Assembly (NCBI RefSeq): GCF_900105945.1
Contig: NZ_FNSO01000003.1
Location: forward strand, 496,001-560,000
Direction: 5' to 3'
Length of the DNA stretch: 64,000 bases
From: Amycolatopsis tolypomycina
GTDB lineage: Bacteria > Actinomycetota > Actinomycetes > Mycobacteriales > Pseudonocardiaceae
Positions 8,420 through 16,903 of the stretch are shown one piece after another. A program made the position numbers and the translations under genes. The notes under the pieces are model-generated. The model was not told the origin of the DNA. It ran no database searches and saw nothing but the letters and a program-made list of their open reading frames with translations. Within the stretch, counting starts at the first letter, position 1. Every line of letters starts with the position of its first letter.

Positions 8420-8881
8420 ATGCCGAGGAGCATCGCCACCAACGAAACCGTCGACCGCGCCGCCCTGGTCGAGTTCCTGTCGACCCGCCACCGCGCCATC
8501 CTGCTGACCACCAAGGCCGACGGCGGCCCGCAGCTCTCGCCGGTCACGTGCGGCGTCGACGCCGAGGGCAGGCTGGTCGTCTCGACCTACCCGAAACGCG
8601 CGAAGGTCGTGAACATCAAGCGCAACCCGAAGGTCTCCGCCTGCATCCTCTCCGACGAATGGAACGACCAGTGGGTGCAGCTGAACGGCACCGCCGAGGT
8701 GCTGGACATCCCGGATTCGGTCGAGCCGCTCGTGGAGTACTTCCGCGCCATTTCCGGCGAACACCCGGACTGGGCCGAATACCGCGAGGCCATGGTCAAG
8801 CAGGGCAAGAGCATCATCCGCGTCACGATCGAGAGCTGGGGCCCGATCGCGAAGGGCGGCTTCCCCGCCGAACTAGCCTGA
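8420..8881 (+). CDS. PPOX-class split-barrel F420-dependent oxidoreductase homologue
   Basis: A 153-aa protein with the pyridoxamine 5'-phosphate oxidase-like fold: HRAILLTTKADGGPQLSPV opens the barrel, followed by VSTYPKRAKVVNIKRNPKVS and a WVQLNGTAEVLD strand. Actinobacterial relatives use F420 to reduce quinones or tetrapyrroles. The frame is open upstream, but ATG 8420 gives the family N-terminus. The stop overlaps the convergent DUF2470 gene by nine bases. The exact substrate and cofactor are inferred from family. Confidence 0.85.
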   Translation: MPRSIATNETVDRAALVEFLSTRHRAILLTTKADGGPQLSPVTCGVDAEGRLVVSTYPKRAKVVNIKRNPKVSACILSDEWNDQWVQLNGTAEVLDIPDSVEPLVEYFRAISGEHPDWAEYREAMVKQGKSIIRVTIESWGPIAKGGFPAELA

Positions 8882-9667
8882 CCGCCCGCGCAGGAACGGG
8901 CAGCCGACCAGCCGGCGCAGCTCCGACGCGAGCTGCGCCGGGTCGTCGACGGACTTCGAGAACGCCAGCCGCACGTCGTGGTCGCCCGTGTCGGACTCGA
9001 CGCGCAGCCGCAGCCCGAACCGGTCGAGCCCGAGCGGGCGGATCCGGCCGCCGCGCAGCGTCGCCGGCAGGTGCTTCGCCAGCTGTTCGACGACGTCGGA
9101 GTGGTCGCTCTCCAGGTGCCGCAGCCACCGGGCCTCGTAGTCGTGGAACGGGTCGGGCGGCGCCGCGCTGAACATGTGCGGGCGCAGCGAGTGCGTGCCT
9201 TCGGCGTCGGCGAGGACGAGCGACGCCGGGGTGAGCCGCAGCAGCGTGACGCCGTGGCCGACGTCGAGAAGCCGTTCGTCCGGTCGCGTCTCGGCGATCG
9301 CGATCGCCCGCGCGCGGGCCGAAACCGGCGAGAGCGGCCGCAGCCAGCCGGTGATCCACAGCAGCCCGCGGATCGGCTCCCGCAGGTCGACCGGGGCCTG
9401 GTCGGCGAGCTCGACCATCACGGCCAGCTCACCGCGCTGGGTCTGCTTCGCCGCGCGGACCATCGGGTGGTCGTCGGCCAGCAGCACGCTGACACTGCCG
9501 CTGTGGTGCACGTGGTGCAGGAGCGGCACGACGCGCTGCCCGTCGAGGTCCGTGCGATCGCAGGTGGGCAGCAACGACGCGGGGCCGTTGCGGGTCGCGA
9601 TCGTCTTGGCGCGCTCGGCGGGGTTCGGCGCCGGCGGGCGGCGGACGGATGTGGGTGCCTCGGTCAC
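8873..9667 (-). CDS. DUF2470 domain protein, HugZ-like heme/iron utilisation
   Basis: A 264-aa protein with an N-terminal split barrel (LLPTCDRTDLDGQRVVPLLHHV, SVSVLLADDHP) and a C-terminal DUF2470 domain ending DVRLAFSKSVDDPAQLASELRRLV. This architecture is shared with HugZ/HutZ heme oxygenase-like proteins. A near-consensus iron box lies 15 bp upstream, so it is probably derepressed in iron starvation to recover heme iron. GTG start preceded by AGGAGGTGA, which is buried in a 9-bp hairpin. Heme degradation is inference. Confidence 0.85.
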   Translation of the reverse strand: MTEAPTSVRRPPAPNPAERAKTIATRNGPASLLPTCDRTDLDGQRVVPLLHHVHHSGSVSVLLADDHPMVRAAKQTQRGELAVMVELADQAPVDLREPIRGLLWITGWLRPLSPVSARARAIAIAETRPDERLLDVGHGVTLLRLTPASLVLADAEGTHSLRPHMFSAAPPDPFHDYEARWLRHLESDHSDVVEQLAKHLPATLRGGRIRPLGLDRFGLRLRVESDTGDHDVRLAFSKSVDDPAQLASELRRLVGCPFLRGRSG

Positions 9668-9692
9668 GGCTCACCTCCTACTTAGGTGAGCC
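9668..9692 (-). promoter_or_regulatory. Hairpin enclosing the DUF2470 ribosome site
   Basis: On the minus strand GGCTCACCT pairs with AGGTGAGCC (9-bp stem, 7-nt loop). The 3' arm holds most of the Shine-Dalgarno and abuts the GTG. The stem overlaps the iron box, so it may partly reflect that box's symmetry. Confidence 0.45.
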
Positions 9693-9700
9693 TAACCTGA
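9682..9700 (-). promoter_or_regulatory. DtxR/IdeR-family iron box
   Basis: TTAGGTGAGCCTAACCTGA on the plus strand matches TTAGGTTAGGCTAACCTAA at 16 or 17 of 19 positions, and matches the classical Streptomyces desferrioxamine box even more closely on the other strand. It lies 15 bp upstream of the DUF2470 start, where it would occlude the promoter when iron-loaded repressor binds. Confidence 0.85.
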
Positions 9701-9818
9701 ATTAGACGGTCTGGGTAGTCGTGGCGATCACGTCCCACCCACTGATCGGCACATCCGGTAACGCCGGTGCCCACTTTGCCGAAAAGGGGGTGACAACCCG
9801 AGCCCCTGGGGGTTCCGC

Positions 9819-10844
9819 GTGCCGATCGTCCCGGTCCCCGAGCGCGTCCGCGCTTTCGAGCTCGACCCCGCCATGCCGTCCGGGGCCCTGCCGATCTTCG
9901 GCGAGTACCTCGACCGCCTCGGCGACACGGCGAACCGCTGGCTGGTGGCCGGGTTCTTCGTGGTGTTCGGCGTCGCCCAGTTCCTGGCCGGCGCCGGCGT
10001 GGCGCTGCCGGTCGGCACGTTCGCGCTGGCCGGGGCGATCGAGGCGCGCTGGCTCTACCGCGCCCGCGCCCACGTGCCCGAGACGCGGCTGAAGCGGGAG
10101 GCGTTCCGGCAGGTCGACATCACCGCCGGCGGCCTGGTCGCGGCCGGCCGGACGGTCGGCGTGCGGCTGCCGGACGGCCGCTGGCTGCGCGTCCGGCTCG
10201 ACGAAGCACACCGGTTGCTGGTGGCCGGGCACCGGCGGGTCTGGCTGCTGGGCCGCGGCCCGAAGGTGTTCGTCGGCTTCGCCGGCGTGGTGCGGGTCCG
10301 CCGCGCCGGGATCCACGACACGCCGCCGCCGGGCGCGCTGCCGGTGCCGCAGCCGGCCGGGTCCGGGTCGCCGCGGCTCGACCCCGTGCTGACCGCGCAC
10401 CGCCGCCAGCTGGCCCGCGACCTGCGCGCGACGGCGGCGTTCCTGCTGCTGCTGTCCGGGTTCGCGGTCTGGGTCGGCCTCGACGTCCCGGTGGTGCGGT
10501 GGGTCGCCTGGACGTTCGGCGCCGGCGCGCTGCTGGGTGCGCTCGCGGCCGTGCTGCGGTCGGTCGCCTGCGACCGGCCCCTCCCGGCCGACCACTGGAC
10601 GGAGCTGCGCGCGGTGCTCGACGGCCCGGTCCGGATGGGCCGCCGCGGATCCGCCCGGTTGAGCGGCCTGACGATGCTCGCCGACGGCCGGGTGATCCCG
10701 TTCCGCCTGCCCAAGGTGGACCCGTCGATGGCAGCCAACATCGCGGCGACGGGCCGGCTGTGGATCGCGGGGGCGCCCGCGCCCGGGGCCGTGCAGACGG
10801 GCGTGCCCGGCTACCCGGTGCTGGGCACCGTCTGGCTCGGCTGA
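9819..10844 (+). CDS. Conserved membrane protein, function unknown
   Basis: A 341-aa protein with two membrane hairpins, one at about residues 42-75 and another at about 205-250, separated by a basic cytosolic domain (LPDGRWLRVRL, HRRVWLLGRGPKVF). A similar soluble repeat (GLTMLADGRVIPFRLP) follows the second hairpin, so the protein looks internally duplicated: membrane pair plus soluble module twice. It starts at GTG 9819. Its end overlaps the convergent MFS gene by 34 bases. I do not recognise the family. Confidence 0.7.
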   Translation: MPIVPVPERVRAFELDPAMPSGALPIFGEYLDRLGDTANRWLVAGFFVVFGVAQFLAGAGVALPVGTFALAGAIEARWLYRARAHVPETRLKREAFRQVDITAGGLVAAGRTVGVRLPDGRWLRVRLDEAHRLLVAGHRRVWLLGRGPKVFVGFAGVVRVRRAGIHDTPPPGALPVPQPAGSGSPRLDPVLTAHRRQLARDLRATAAFLLLLSGFAVWVGLDVPVVRWVAWTFGAGALLGALAAVLRSVACDRPLPADHWTELRAVLDGPVRMGRRGSARLSGLTMLADGRVIPFRLPKVDPSMAANIAATGRLWIAGAPAPGAVQTGVPGYPVLGTVWLG

Positions 10845-12049
10845 GCGGGCGTCCGGTCTCGGCGGGGCAGCAGCAGCGGCGTCGCCAGCACGAGGACGCC
10901 GGCGATCCCGATGGCCCAGCGCGGGCCGGTGAGCCCGGCCAGCACGCCCCAGATCGCGGTCAGCGTGGCGATGGCCGCCTTGGTGCTGACCGACCACGCC
11001 GAGAGCGTCCGCGCGACGCGGTCCGCCGGGAGCTGCTCGAGCCGGTAGGTCGCGAGCACCGGGTTGAAGACGCTGCAGCTGACGATCAGGCCGAGTTCGA
11101 CGACCATCACGTACACCAGCCCGCCGTCGCCGGCCGCCGGGACGAAGGCCAGTGCGAGCAGCCAGCACGCCCGGATCGCGCCCGCCGTGACCAGGACCGG
11201 GTGGCGCCCGAACCTCTCGACGAGCCGCGGGGTCAGCCGCGAGCCCGCCAGCCCGCCGAGGCACGGGACGGCGAACGCGAGCCCGTACTGCCACGGCGCG
11301 AACCCCAGGTGGTTGAGCATCAGCACGGCGAGCAGCGGCTCGGTGCCCATGACCAGGCCGTTGAACACCATCGCGTTGAAGAGCAGCGGCCGCAGTCCCC
11401 GGTGCGCCAGCAGGAAGCGCCAGCCGTCGGCCAGGTCGCGCGGGCGCGGCCGGGTGGCGGTGCGCGGGTGCGGCTCGCCGCCGCCGATCGCGCGGATCCC
11501 GAGTGCGGAGAGCAGGAAGCTGACGGCGTTGGCGACCACCGACGTCACCGGCCCGAACAGGGCGAACGCCGCCCCGCCGAGCGGCGGGCCGAGGGCGGTG
11601 GCGGTCCAGTTCGTGGACTCGAACCGGCCGTTCGCGACGAGCAGGTCTTCCGGTGGCACCAGTCCCTTGAGGAAGGCGCCGCTCGCCGAGGTGAAGGTGA
11701 TGTCCGCCGCGGCGACGACCACCGAGACGGCCAGCAGCTGGACGAAGCTCAGCACCCCCAGGGCGTAGGCGGCAGGCACGGTGATCAGCGCGCCGAACCG
11801 GACGAGGTCCATGGCGATCATCACCGGCCGCTTCCGGCGGTGGTCGACCCACGGGCCCAGCGGCACGGCCACGAGCGCCCCGACGGCCGGCCCGACCGCG
11901 GCCAGCGCCGAGACGGCCGTGGGCCCGGCGTGCAACACGAGGATCGCCAGCATCGGGAAGGCCCCGAAGCCGAGCCACGTCCCGAACGCGCTCACCGCGT
12001 AAGCCGACCAGAGCCACCTGAACCGCGGCCCCATCGACCGCCCGCGCAT
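10811..12049 (-). CDS. MFS transporter, DHA3-like
   Basis: A 412-aa protein with about twelve membrane helices. The first loop contains the MFS motif A-like GPWVDHRRKRPVM, and the mid-protein segment RPRPRDLADGWRFLLAHRGLRPLL is typical of enterobactin-exporter/MFS_3 type carriers. ATG 12049 was chosen because residues upstream (open to 12115) are not hydrophobic and would run into the LysR promoter. It is divergent from a LysR gene 97 bp away, which probably regulates it. Substrate unknown. Confidence 0.82.
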   Translation of the reverse strand: MRGRSMGPRFRWLWSAYAVSAFGTWLGFGAFPMLAILVLHAGPTAVSALAAVGPAVGALVAVPLGPWVDHRRKRPVMIAMDLVRFGALITVPAAYALGVLSFVQLLAVSVVVAAADITFTSASGAFLKGLVPPEDLLVANGRFESTNWTATALGPPLGGAAFALFGPVTSVVANAVSFLLSALGIRAIGGGEPHPRTATRPRPRDLADGWRFLLAHRGLRPLLFNAMVFNGLVMGTEPLLAVLMLNHLGFAPWQYGLAFAVPCLGGLAGSRLTPRLVERFGRHPVLVTAGAIRACWLLALAFVPAAGDGGLVYVMVVELGLIVSCSVFNPVLATYRLEQLPADRVARTLSAWSVSTKAAIATLTAIWGVLAGLTGPRWAIGIAGVLVLATPLLLPRRDRTPAQPSQTVPSTG

Positions 12050-12131
12050 CACGCCGGAGATCAAAGCCCGGAACGGCCGCGCCCGGCAAACAACCGACGC
12101 GGCGGCGAGCCACAACGCCGCGTTGTGAATC

Positions 12132-12137
12132 TAGAGT
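12132..12137 (+). promoter_or_regulatory. -10-like hexamer for the LysR gene
   Basis: TAGAGT ends eight bases before GTG 12146, and there is no ribosome site. This favours 12146 over the upstream in-frame GTG at 12125. Confidence 0.35.
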
Positions 12138-12145
12138 CGGTCGTC

Positions 12146-13042
12146 GTGGACCTCGACGCCGTGCGCACCTTCGTCGCCGCCGTGGAGGCGGGCCGGTTCC
12201 AGGACGCCGCCACCGACCTGGCGATCACGCAGCAAGCCGTCTCCAAACGCATTGCCGCGCTGGAGAAGTCGCTCGCGGTGCGGCTGTTCACCCGCACCGC
12301 CCGCGGCGCGGTGCTCACCGGGGAGGGCGCGGCTTTCCTGCCGCACGCCCGCGAGCTGCTGGCGGCCGAGCTGCGGGCGCTGGCATCGGTGCGCGGCGGC
12401 CCGCTGCGGGTCGACGTCATCGGCAGGCGGCTGTGCCCGGCCACGTTGCTGCGCGGGTTCCACGAGGCGCACCCGGACGTCGCACTGGAGGTCGCGACGC
12501 TCCTGGACACCGCGGTCGCCGCGCTGCGGGACGGCTCGATCGACGCGTCGTTCCGCGCGCTCGTCGCGCTGCCCGAAGACCTCGACGCGCAGTGGGTGTG
12601 CGACGAGCCGATCCAGCTGTTGTGCGGCCCCGCGCACCCGCTGGCCGGCTCGGCTTCGGTGGCTCCGGCCGAGCTGGCCGGGCGGCGGATCCGGCTGCCC
12701 GGCGTGGTGCCCGGGACCGAGTGGGGCGCGTACTACGCCGAGTTCGCGGCCGCGTTCGGGCTGTGGATCGACGCGACCGGACCGAACTTCGGGATCGAGG
12801 TGGTGCTGGACACGATCGCGGAGTCCGGGGAGGTGGCGACCCTGGTCGGCGCGGGAAGCCGGGTGTGGTGGCCGGCCGGGCACGGCTTGCGGCGGGTGCC
12901 GATCGAAGCGCCCGTGCCGGTGTACCCGCATTCGCTCGTGTGGCGGCGGGGCAACGCGCACCCCGGGCTCGCCGCGCTCCGACGTCACCTCGCGCAGGGC
13001 GAGCGCGCCGCCGGTGCGTGGCGGCCGGGCTGGGCCGCCTAG
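12146..13042 (+). CDS. LysR-family transcriptional regulator
   Basis: A 298-aa regulator. Residues 1-60 form the winged helix-turn-helix (DLDAVRTFVAAVEAGRFQDAA, then ITQQAVSKRIAALEKSLAVRLF). The rest is a periplasmic-binding-type effector domain. The frame is open far upstream as an artefact of base composition; GTG 12146 gives the classical LysR opening. It is divergent from the MFS gene, the usual LysR target arrangement. The stop overlaps the convergent neighbour by four bases (CTAG). Confidence 0.9.
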   Translation: MDLDAVRTFVAAVEAGRFQDAATDLAITQQAVSKRIAALEKSLAVRLFTRTARGAVLTGEGAAFLPHARELLAAELRALASVRGGPLRVDVIGRRLCPATLLRGFHEAHPDVALEVATLLDTAVAALRDGSIDASFRALVALPEDLDAQWVCDEPIQLLCGPAHPLAGSASVAPAELAGRRIRLPGVVPGTEWGAYYAEFAAAFGLWIDATGPNFGIEVVLDTIAESGEVATLVGAGSRVWWPAGHGLRRVPIEAPVPVYPHSLVWRRGNAHPGLAALRRHLAQGERAAGAWRPGWAA

Positions 13043-13776
13043 CCCAGCGACCGCCGCGTCGCCTGCTCGGTCTCCAGGACGCCCTGCCGGATGCCCTCCA
13101 GCTGGTCGCTCAGCTCGCGCACCGCGCCCGTGTCCACGGCGACGTCCGTCGTTGCCGCGGTCAGCTCGGCCACCCGGGCCACCAGGCTGTCCAGGCCGAG
13201 TGCGCCGGACTGCAGCTGGGCCAGCAGCTTGTCGCGGGCCCCGGACAGCCGGGCGTGCACGTCCGCCTGGGCCTGGACGGCCGTCAGCGCCTGTTCGAGG
13301 TCGCCGCGGAGTTCCGGGCGGGCCGTGCGCAGCTCGCCTTCCAGCCGTCGCCGTTCGTGCGCGACGGCGTCGAGGTCGACGCGGGACAGGGCCAGTCCGG
13401 TCGCCGACGCGCGGCCCGCCAGGCGTTCGAGCGTGGCCAGCGTTTCCCGGACCACCGGCTCCATGTCCGCGACGCGCTCGGCGAGCGGGCCGGCGCCGAG
13501 GGACCCGCTGAGCGAGTCGAACCCGTCCGCCGCGGCCGAAGCCCGGCGCAGCCAGTTCGCCTCGGGCGACCCGGGCGCAACGTCGAGCACCCGGGCTTCC
13601 CGTGGCGGAGGCTCCCTCTCGCGGGTTGCCACGGCCACGCCGGCCCGCGCGGCGAGCACCGCCACCCCGACGCCGACGGCCGCGACGACCGGCAGCTGCA
13701 CGGCCCACGCCATGCCCGCCGAAGTGGCGGCGAGCAGCAGCCCCCACGGTTCGGCGAGCTCACGGGCGAACTTCAT
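13039..13776 (-). CDS. Membrane-anchored coiled-coil protein, partner of the VWA protein
   Basis: A 245-aa protein with two hydrophobic segments at about residues 12-45, then a long cytosolic helical region rich in Ala, Leu, Glu and Arg (for example LEGELRTARPELRGDLEQAL, AVRELSDQLEGIRQGVLE) predicted to be coiled coil. It begins one base after the stop of the upstream solute-binding/VWA gene, so the two form an operon and probably act together at the membrane. I do not recognise a named family. Confidence 0.7.
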   Translation of the reverse strand: MKFARELAEPWGLLLAATSAGMAWAVQLPVVAAVGVGVAVLAARAGVAVATREREPPPREARVLDVAPGSPEANWLRRASAAADGFDSLSGSLGAGPLAERVADMEPVVRETLATLERLAGRASATGLALSRVDLDAVAHERRRLEGELRTARPELRGDLEQALTAVQAQADVHARLSGARDKLLAQLQSGALGLDSLVARVAELTAATTDVAVDTGAVRELSDQLEGIRQGVLETEQATRRSLG

Positions 13777-13777
13777 G

Positions 13778-15586
13778 TCAGAAATTGGAGATCACGGAGG
13801 TGAACACCTGGTTGATCGAGTCCGGTTTGGACGAATCGTACTCCGATCCGCCGGTCGCTTCCGCGATCTGCTTCAGCACGTCCTGGTCGGCGTCCGCGCC
13901 GTAGGCGATGGTGAACAGCCGCACCGCCTCCGCGTTGCCCTCCGGCCGCAGCTCCGCCACCAGGTGCGGGAGGTCGATGCTGCCGGAGTCCTCGTTGCGG
14001 CCGTCGGTGAGCACGACGACGGCGTTGATCGCCGTCGGGTCGAGGTGGGCGTTCATGTACTCGTACGCCGCCAGCGACGAGTCGTACAGCCCGGTGCCCG
14101 AATGCGGGGTCAGCCCGCTCAGCCGCGTCGCGAGCGTCTCCTTGCCGCTGGTGCCGAGGGCCTGGACCGGGAGCAGTTCCTGGTAGTCCTTGTCGCCGTC
14201 GAGCTTGGTCGAGAACTGCCACAACCCGACCTGGTCCCGCGGCACGAACTGGCCGAGCGAGTCGATCGCGGCCTGTTTCGCCAGGTCGATCTTGCTCTTG
14301 CCGGTACCCTTCGCCTCCGCGCTCATCGACCCGGAGACGTCCACGACGAGCAGCACGTTCGCCTTCTTGCGCAGGTCGGTCCACGAAGCCAGCAGCTTCG
14401 ACAGCACCGTGGGCGCCGGCGGGCGCAGGAAGCTGATCTTCGTGTCCGGCTGGACGCCGTTGGCCGGCGTCGCCTGCGGGCCCGGCTTGCCGTCGAACGA
14501 CCGGAAGCCGAGCGCGGCGAACTTCGCCTGCGTCTCGTCCTGGCGCAGGTAGCCCAGGAAGTCGGCGGCGATCTGCTTGCGCGTCGGGTCCGCCCAGTTG
14601 AGCGTGACGAACGGGTGGTCGGAGTTCAGCGTCCCGTCGCCCGGGTAGATCGCCACCAGCGGCACCTTCGGCGGCCCGTGCTGCCCGACCTTGGCGGGGT
14701 CGTTCGTCGGGTTGCCCTGGTTGTAGCCGATCAGCGAGTTCTCCTCGACCGTGACGGCCGAGATGTACGACAGCGCCGTGCCGTTGTCGTCGGCCTTCTG
14801 CAGGTTGGTCAGGAAGGTGAGGGTGTTGTCGCCGTAGTGCACGATCGCCTGCTCGATGTTCGTGACGAACTGCCTCGCCTCCGGCTTCGCGAGCGCGGCC
14901 TCGGTGAGGTCGGACGACGTGCCGGTGGCGGCGTAGTAGGCGCCGATGGTGGCGTTCAGCCCCGACGTCGAGATGTTGGGGTTCGTCTTGCCGAGCCGGA
15001 ACTTGCCCCACTCCGGGTGGCCGTACTTCGCCCAGCCGGCCGGGTCGGTGGCCAGCGCCGCGAGGTCCGTCCAGCCGATCGCCTTGCCGGGCCAGCCGAG
15101 CGCCTCGGCCATCGGCTTCGGCATGGCGACGACCAGCGGCGCGTTCGCGACCGACTGCGGATCACCGTCGGGCACGATCGACCCCGTGTCGCCCTTCGCG
15201 TTGACGCGCAGCAGGTTGACCCAGCCGCTCGCGGCCGGCGTCCAGACGTCCGGGCGCGGCCCGTCGGTGGCTTCGTTCCAGCCGTTCGCCAGCGCCTGCA
15301 TCGCCACCCCGGACGACTTCGATTTCACGACGACGTCGACGCAGTGCCCGCCGACCGACCGTCCGGAGTAGGCCTTTGCGGCCTCTTGGACCACTCCGGC
15401 CTTTTCCGGTGACGACGCGATGGTGAGTGCGACGGCGTCCGCGCCCGTGCATTTCGGCGCGTCGGCGTCGTCGCTCGAGCCGCTGGTCCAGTACCGGATT
15501 CCGATGATCAGGGCGATGGCGACCACGATGGCGGCCAAAAACGGGAGAGCTTTTCCTCGGCGCCGCGTTGGTTGGGAATTGATCAT
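13778..15586 (-). CDS. Solute-binding protein fused to a von Willebrand A domain
   Basis: A 602-aa membrane-anchored extracytoplasmic protein. One N-terminal helix at about 12-32 is an uncleaved anchor. Residues about 45-370 form a type-2 periplasmic-binding fold (ABC-type extracellular solute-binding, SBP_bac_11-like). From about 405 a VWA domain carries a complete metal-ion adhesion site: DVSGSMS, the threonine in HSGTGLYD, and VVLTDGRNED. No ABC permease gene is nearby, so it is unlikely to be a transporter subunit. The ATG follows GGGGAGGA, which lies in a 15-bp hairpin. Ligand unknown. Confidence 0.85.
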   Translation of the reverse strand: MINSQPTRRRGKALPFLAAIVVAIALIIGIRYWTSGSSDDADAPKCTGADAVALTIASSPEKAGVVQEAAKAYSGRSVGGHCVDVVVKSKSSGVAMQALANGWNEATDGPRPDVWTPAASGWVNLLRVNAKGDTGSIVPDGDPQSVANAPLVVAMPKPMAEALGWPGKAIGWTDLAALATDPAGWAKYGHPEWGKFRLGKTNPNISTSGLNATIGAYYAATGTSSDLTEAALAKPEARQFVTNIEQAIVHYGDNTLTFLTNLQKADDNGTALSYISAVTVEENSLIGYNQGNPTNDPAKVGQHGPPKVPLVAIYPGDGTLNSDHPFVTLNWADPTRKQIAADFLGYLRQDETQAKFAALGFRSFDGKPGPQATPANGVQPDTKISFLRPPAPTVLSKLLASWTDLRKKANVLLVVDVSGSMSAEAKGTGKSKIDLAKQAAIDSLGQFVPRDQVGLWQFSTKLDGDKDYQELLPVQALGTSGKETLATRLSGLTPHSGTGLYDSSLAAYEYMNAHLDPTAINAVVVLTDGRNEDSGSIDLPHLVAELRPEGNAEAVRLFTIAYGADADQDVLKQIAEATGGSEYDSSKPDSINQVFTSVISNF

Positions 15587-15591
15587 CGAAT

Positions 15592-15644
15592 CCTCCCCGT
15601 TCCGCCACTCGGAGTTTCATTATCCGGGCGGCGGAACGGGGAGG
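15592..15644 (-). promoter_or_regulatory. 15-bp hairpin burying the VWA gene ribosome site
   Basis: On the minus strand CCTCCCCGTTCCGCC (15644-15630) pairs perfectly with GGCGGAACGGGGAGG (15606-15592) around a 23-nt loop. The 3' arm contains the Shine-Dalgarno GGGGAGG, and only ATTCG separates it from the ATG. It begins 22 bases after the hmgA stop, so it may also terminate hmgA transcription. Confidence 0.6.
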
Positions 15645-15666
15645 GGACGGTATTTCCGAATCTTGA

Positions 15667-16839
15667 CTAGGATTTAGGTCCGCGGCGCGACCACGTCCAC
15701 GCGTAGCCGGGGTCTTCGGACGCGTCGGCGGCCTCACCGAGCTCCAGCGGCGCGAACGTGTCGACCATGACCGCCGTCTCGTCGAAGAACTCCGCGCCGA
15801 TCGACGCCTCCGCCGCGCCCGGCTGCGGGCCGTGCGTGAAGCCGGACGGGTGCAGCGACAGCGAGCCGATGCCGATCCCCGAGCCCTTCCGGGCCTCGTA
15901 GTTGCCGCGCACGTAGAACATCAGCTCGTCGGAGTCGACGTTCGCGTGGTTGTACGGCACCGGGATCGCGCCCTCGTGGTAGTCGACCTTCCGCGGGCAG
16001 AAGGAGCAGACGACGAAGTTCGGGCCCTCGAACGTCTGGTGCACAGGCGGCGGCTGGTGCACGCGGCCGGTGATCGGCTCGAAGTCGTCGATGTTGAACA
16101 CCCACGGGTAGAGGCAGCCGTCCCAGCCGACGACGTCGAAGGGGTGCGTCGCGTAGGTGTAGCGGGTCAGCCCGGCGCGGTGCCGCACGAGCACCTCGAC
16201 GTCCTCGCCGTCCTCCAGCAGCGGCTCCGCCGGCCCGCGGATGTCGCGCTCGCAGTACGGCGAGTGCTCCAGGAACTGCCCCTTCGCCGACAGGTAGCGC
16301 TTCGGCGGCCCGATGTGGCCGCGCGCCTCGAGGGTGAAGAGGTTGACCTCGCCGTGCGGGACGACCCGGTAGGTGCACGACGTCGGGATCACGACGTAGT
16401 CGCCGTCGCCGACCTCGAGGCGGCCGTAGATGGTCTCGAAGGTCGCCGAGCCGCCGTGGACGTAGAACAGCTCGTCGCCGGCCGCGTTGCGGTACAGCGG
16501 GCTGGGCGCGGTCGCCGTGACGAACCCGATGGTGACGTCGTTGTTGCCGAACAGCCGTCGCCGGTCGGTCACCGCGTCGGCCTCGCCGCCGAACTTGAGG
16601 TCCTGCGTCCGGAACGCCCGCGGCTTGAGCGGGTGGTTGGGGGTGAGCGACCCGCGGTCCTCTTCGACCGCGACGGCGTCGACGATCGCCGTCGGCAGGC
16701 CGCGGTGGTAGAGCAGCGCGGAGTCGGCGGAGAAGCCCTCGACGCCCATCAGCTCTTCGGCGTAGAGGCCGCCGTCCGGCTTCCGGAACGCGGTGTGCCG
16801 CTTGTGCGGGAGCTCGCCTACTCGCCGGTAGTAAGGCAT
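15667..16839 (-). CDS. hmgA: Homogentisate 1,2-dioxygenase
   Basis: A 390-aa cupin-type Fe(II) ring-cleavage dioxygenase converting homogentisate to maleylacetoacetate in tyrosine/phenylalanine degradation. The C-terminal cupin keeps the metal region around PYNHANVDSDELMFYVRGN and SLHPSGFTHGPQPG (two His and one Glu ligands). The length is typical of actinobacteria. Start chosen at ATG 16839, which gives the family opening PYYRRVGELPHKRHT; the frame stays open upstream over the divergent gene. No fumarylacetoacetase gene is in the window. Divergent from the unknown/IclR operon, probably the regulator. Confidence 0.93.
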   Translation of the reverse strand: MPYYRRVGELPHKRHTAFRKPDGGLYAEELMGVEGFSADSALLYHRGLPTAIVDAVAVEEDRGSLTPNHPLKPRAFRTQDLKFGGEADAVTDRRRLFGNNDVTIGFVTATAPSPLYRNAAGDELFYVHGGSATFETIYGRLEVGDGDYVVIPTSCTYRVVPHGEVNLFTLEARGHIGPPKRYLSAKGQFLEHSPYCERDIRGPAEPLLEDGEDVEVLVRHRAGLTRYTYATHPFDVVGWDGCLYPWVFNIDDFEPITGRVHQPPPVHQTFEGPNFVVCSFCPRKVDYHEGAIPVPYNHANVDSDELMFYVRGNYEARKGSGIGIGSLSLHPSGFTHGPQPGAAEASIGAEFFDETAVMVDTFAPLELGEAADASEDPGYAWTWSRRGPKS

Positions 16840-16858
16840 CGACGTCCCCTTCTGACGT

Positions 16859-16873
16859 GTTCGTTGTGCGAAC
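16859..16873. promoter_or_regulatory. Candidate IclR operator in the hmgA divergent promoter
   Basis: GTTCG and CGAAC form a 5-bp inverted repeat around TTGTG, 20 bp upstream of hmgA and 31 bp upstream of the divergent gene. IclR proteins bind short palindromes in such divergent regions. No binding evidence is available. Confidence 0.4.
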
Positions 16874-16903
16874 GATTTTGTCCTGATGTCGTACGCTACT
16901 AGC

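Noticed and set aside
9702..12113. Long minus-strand ORF of about 803 aa
   Set aside because: It is an antisense shadow of the membrane protein and a frame shadow of the MFS gene, very rich in Arg, Gly and Pro, with no recognised domain.
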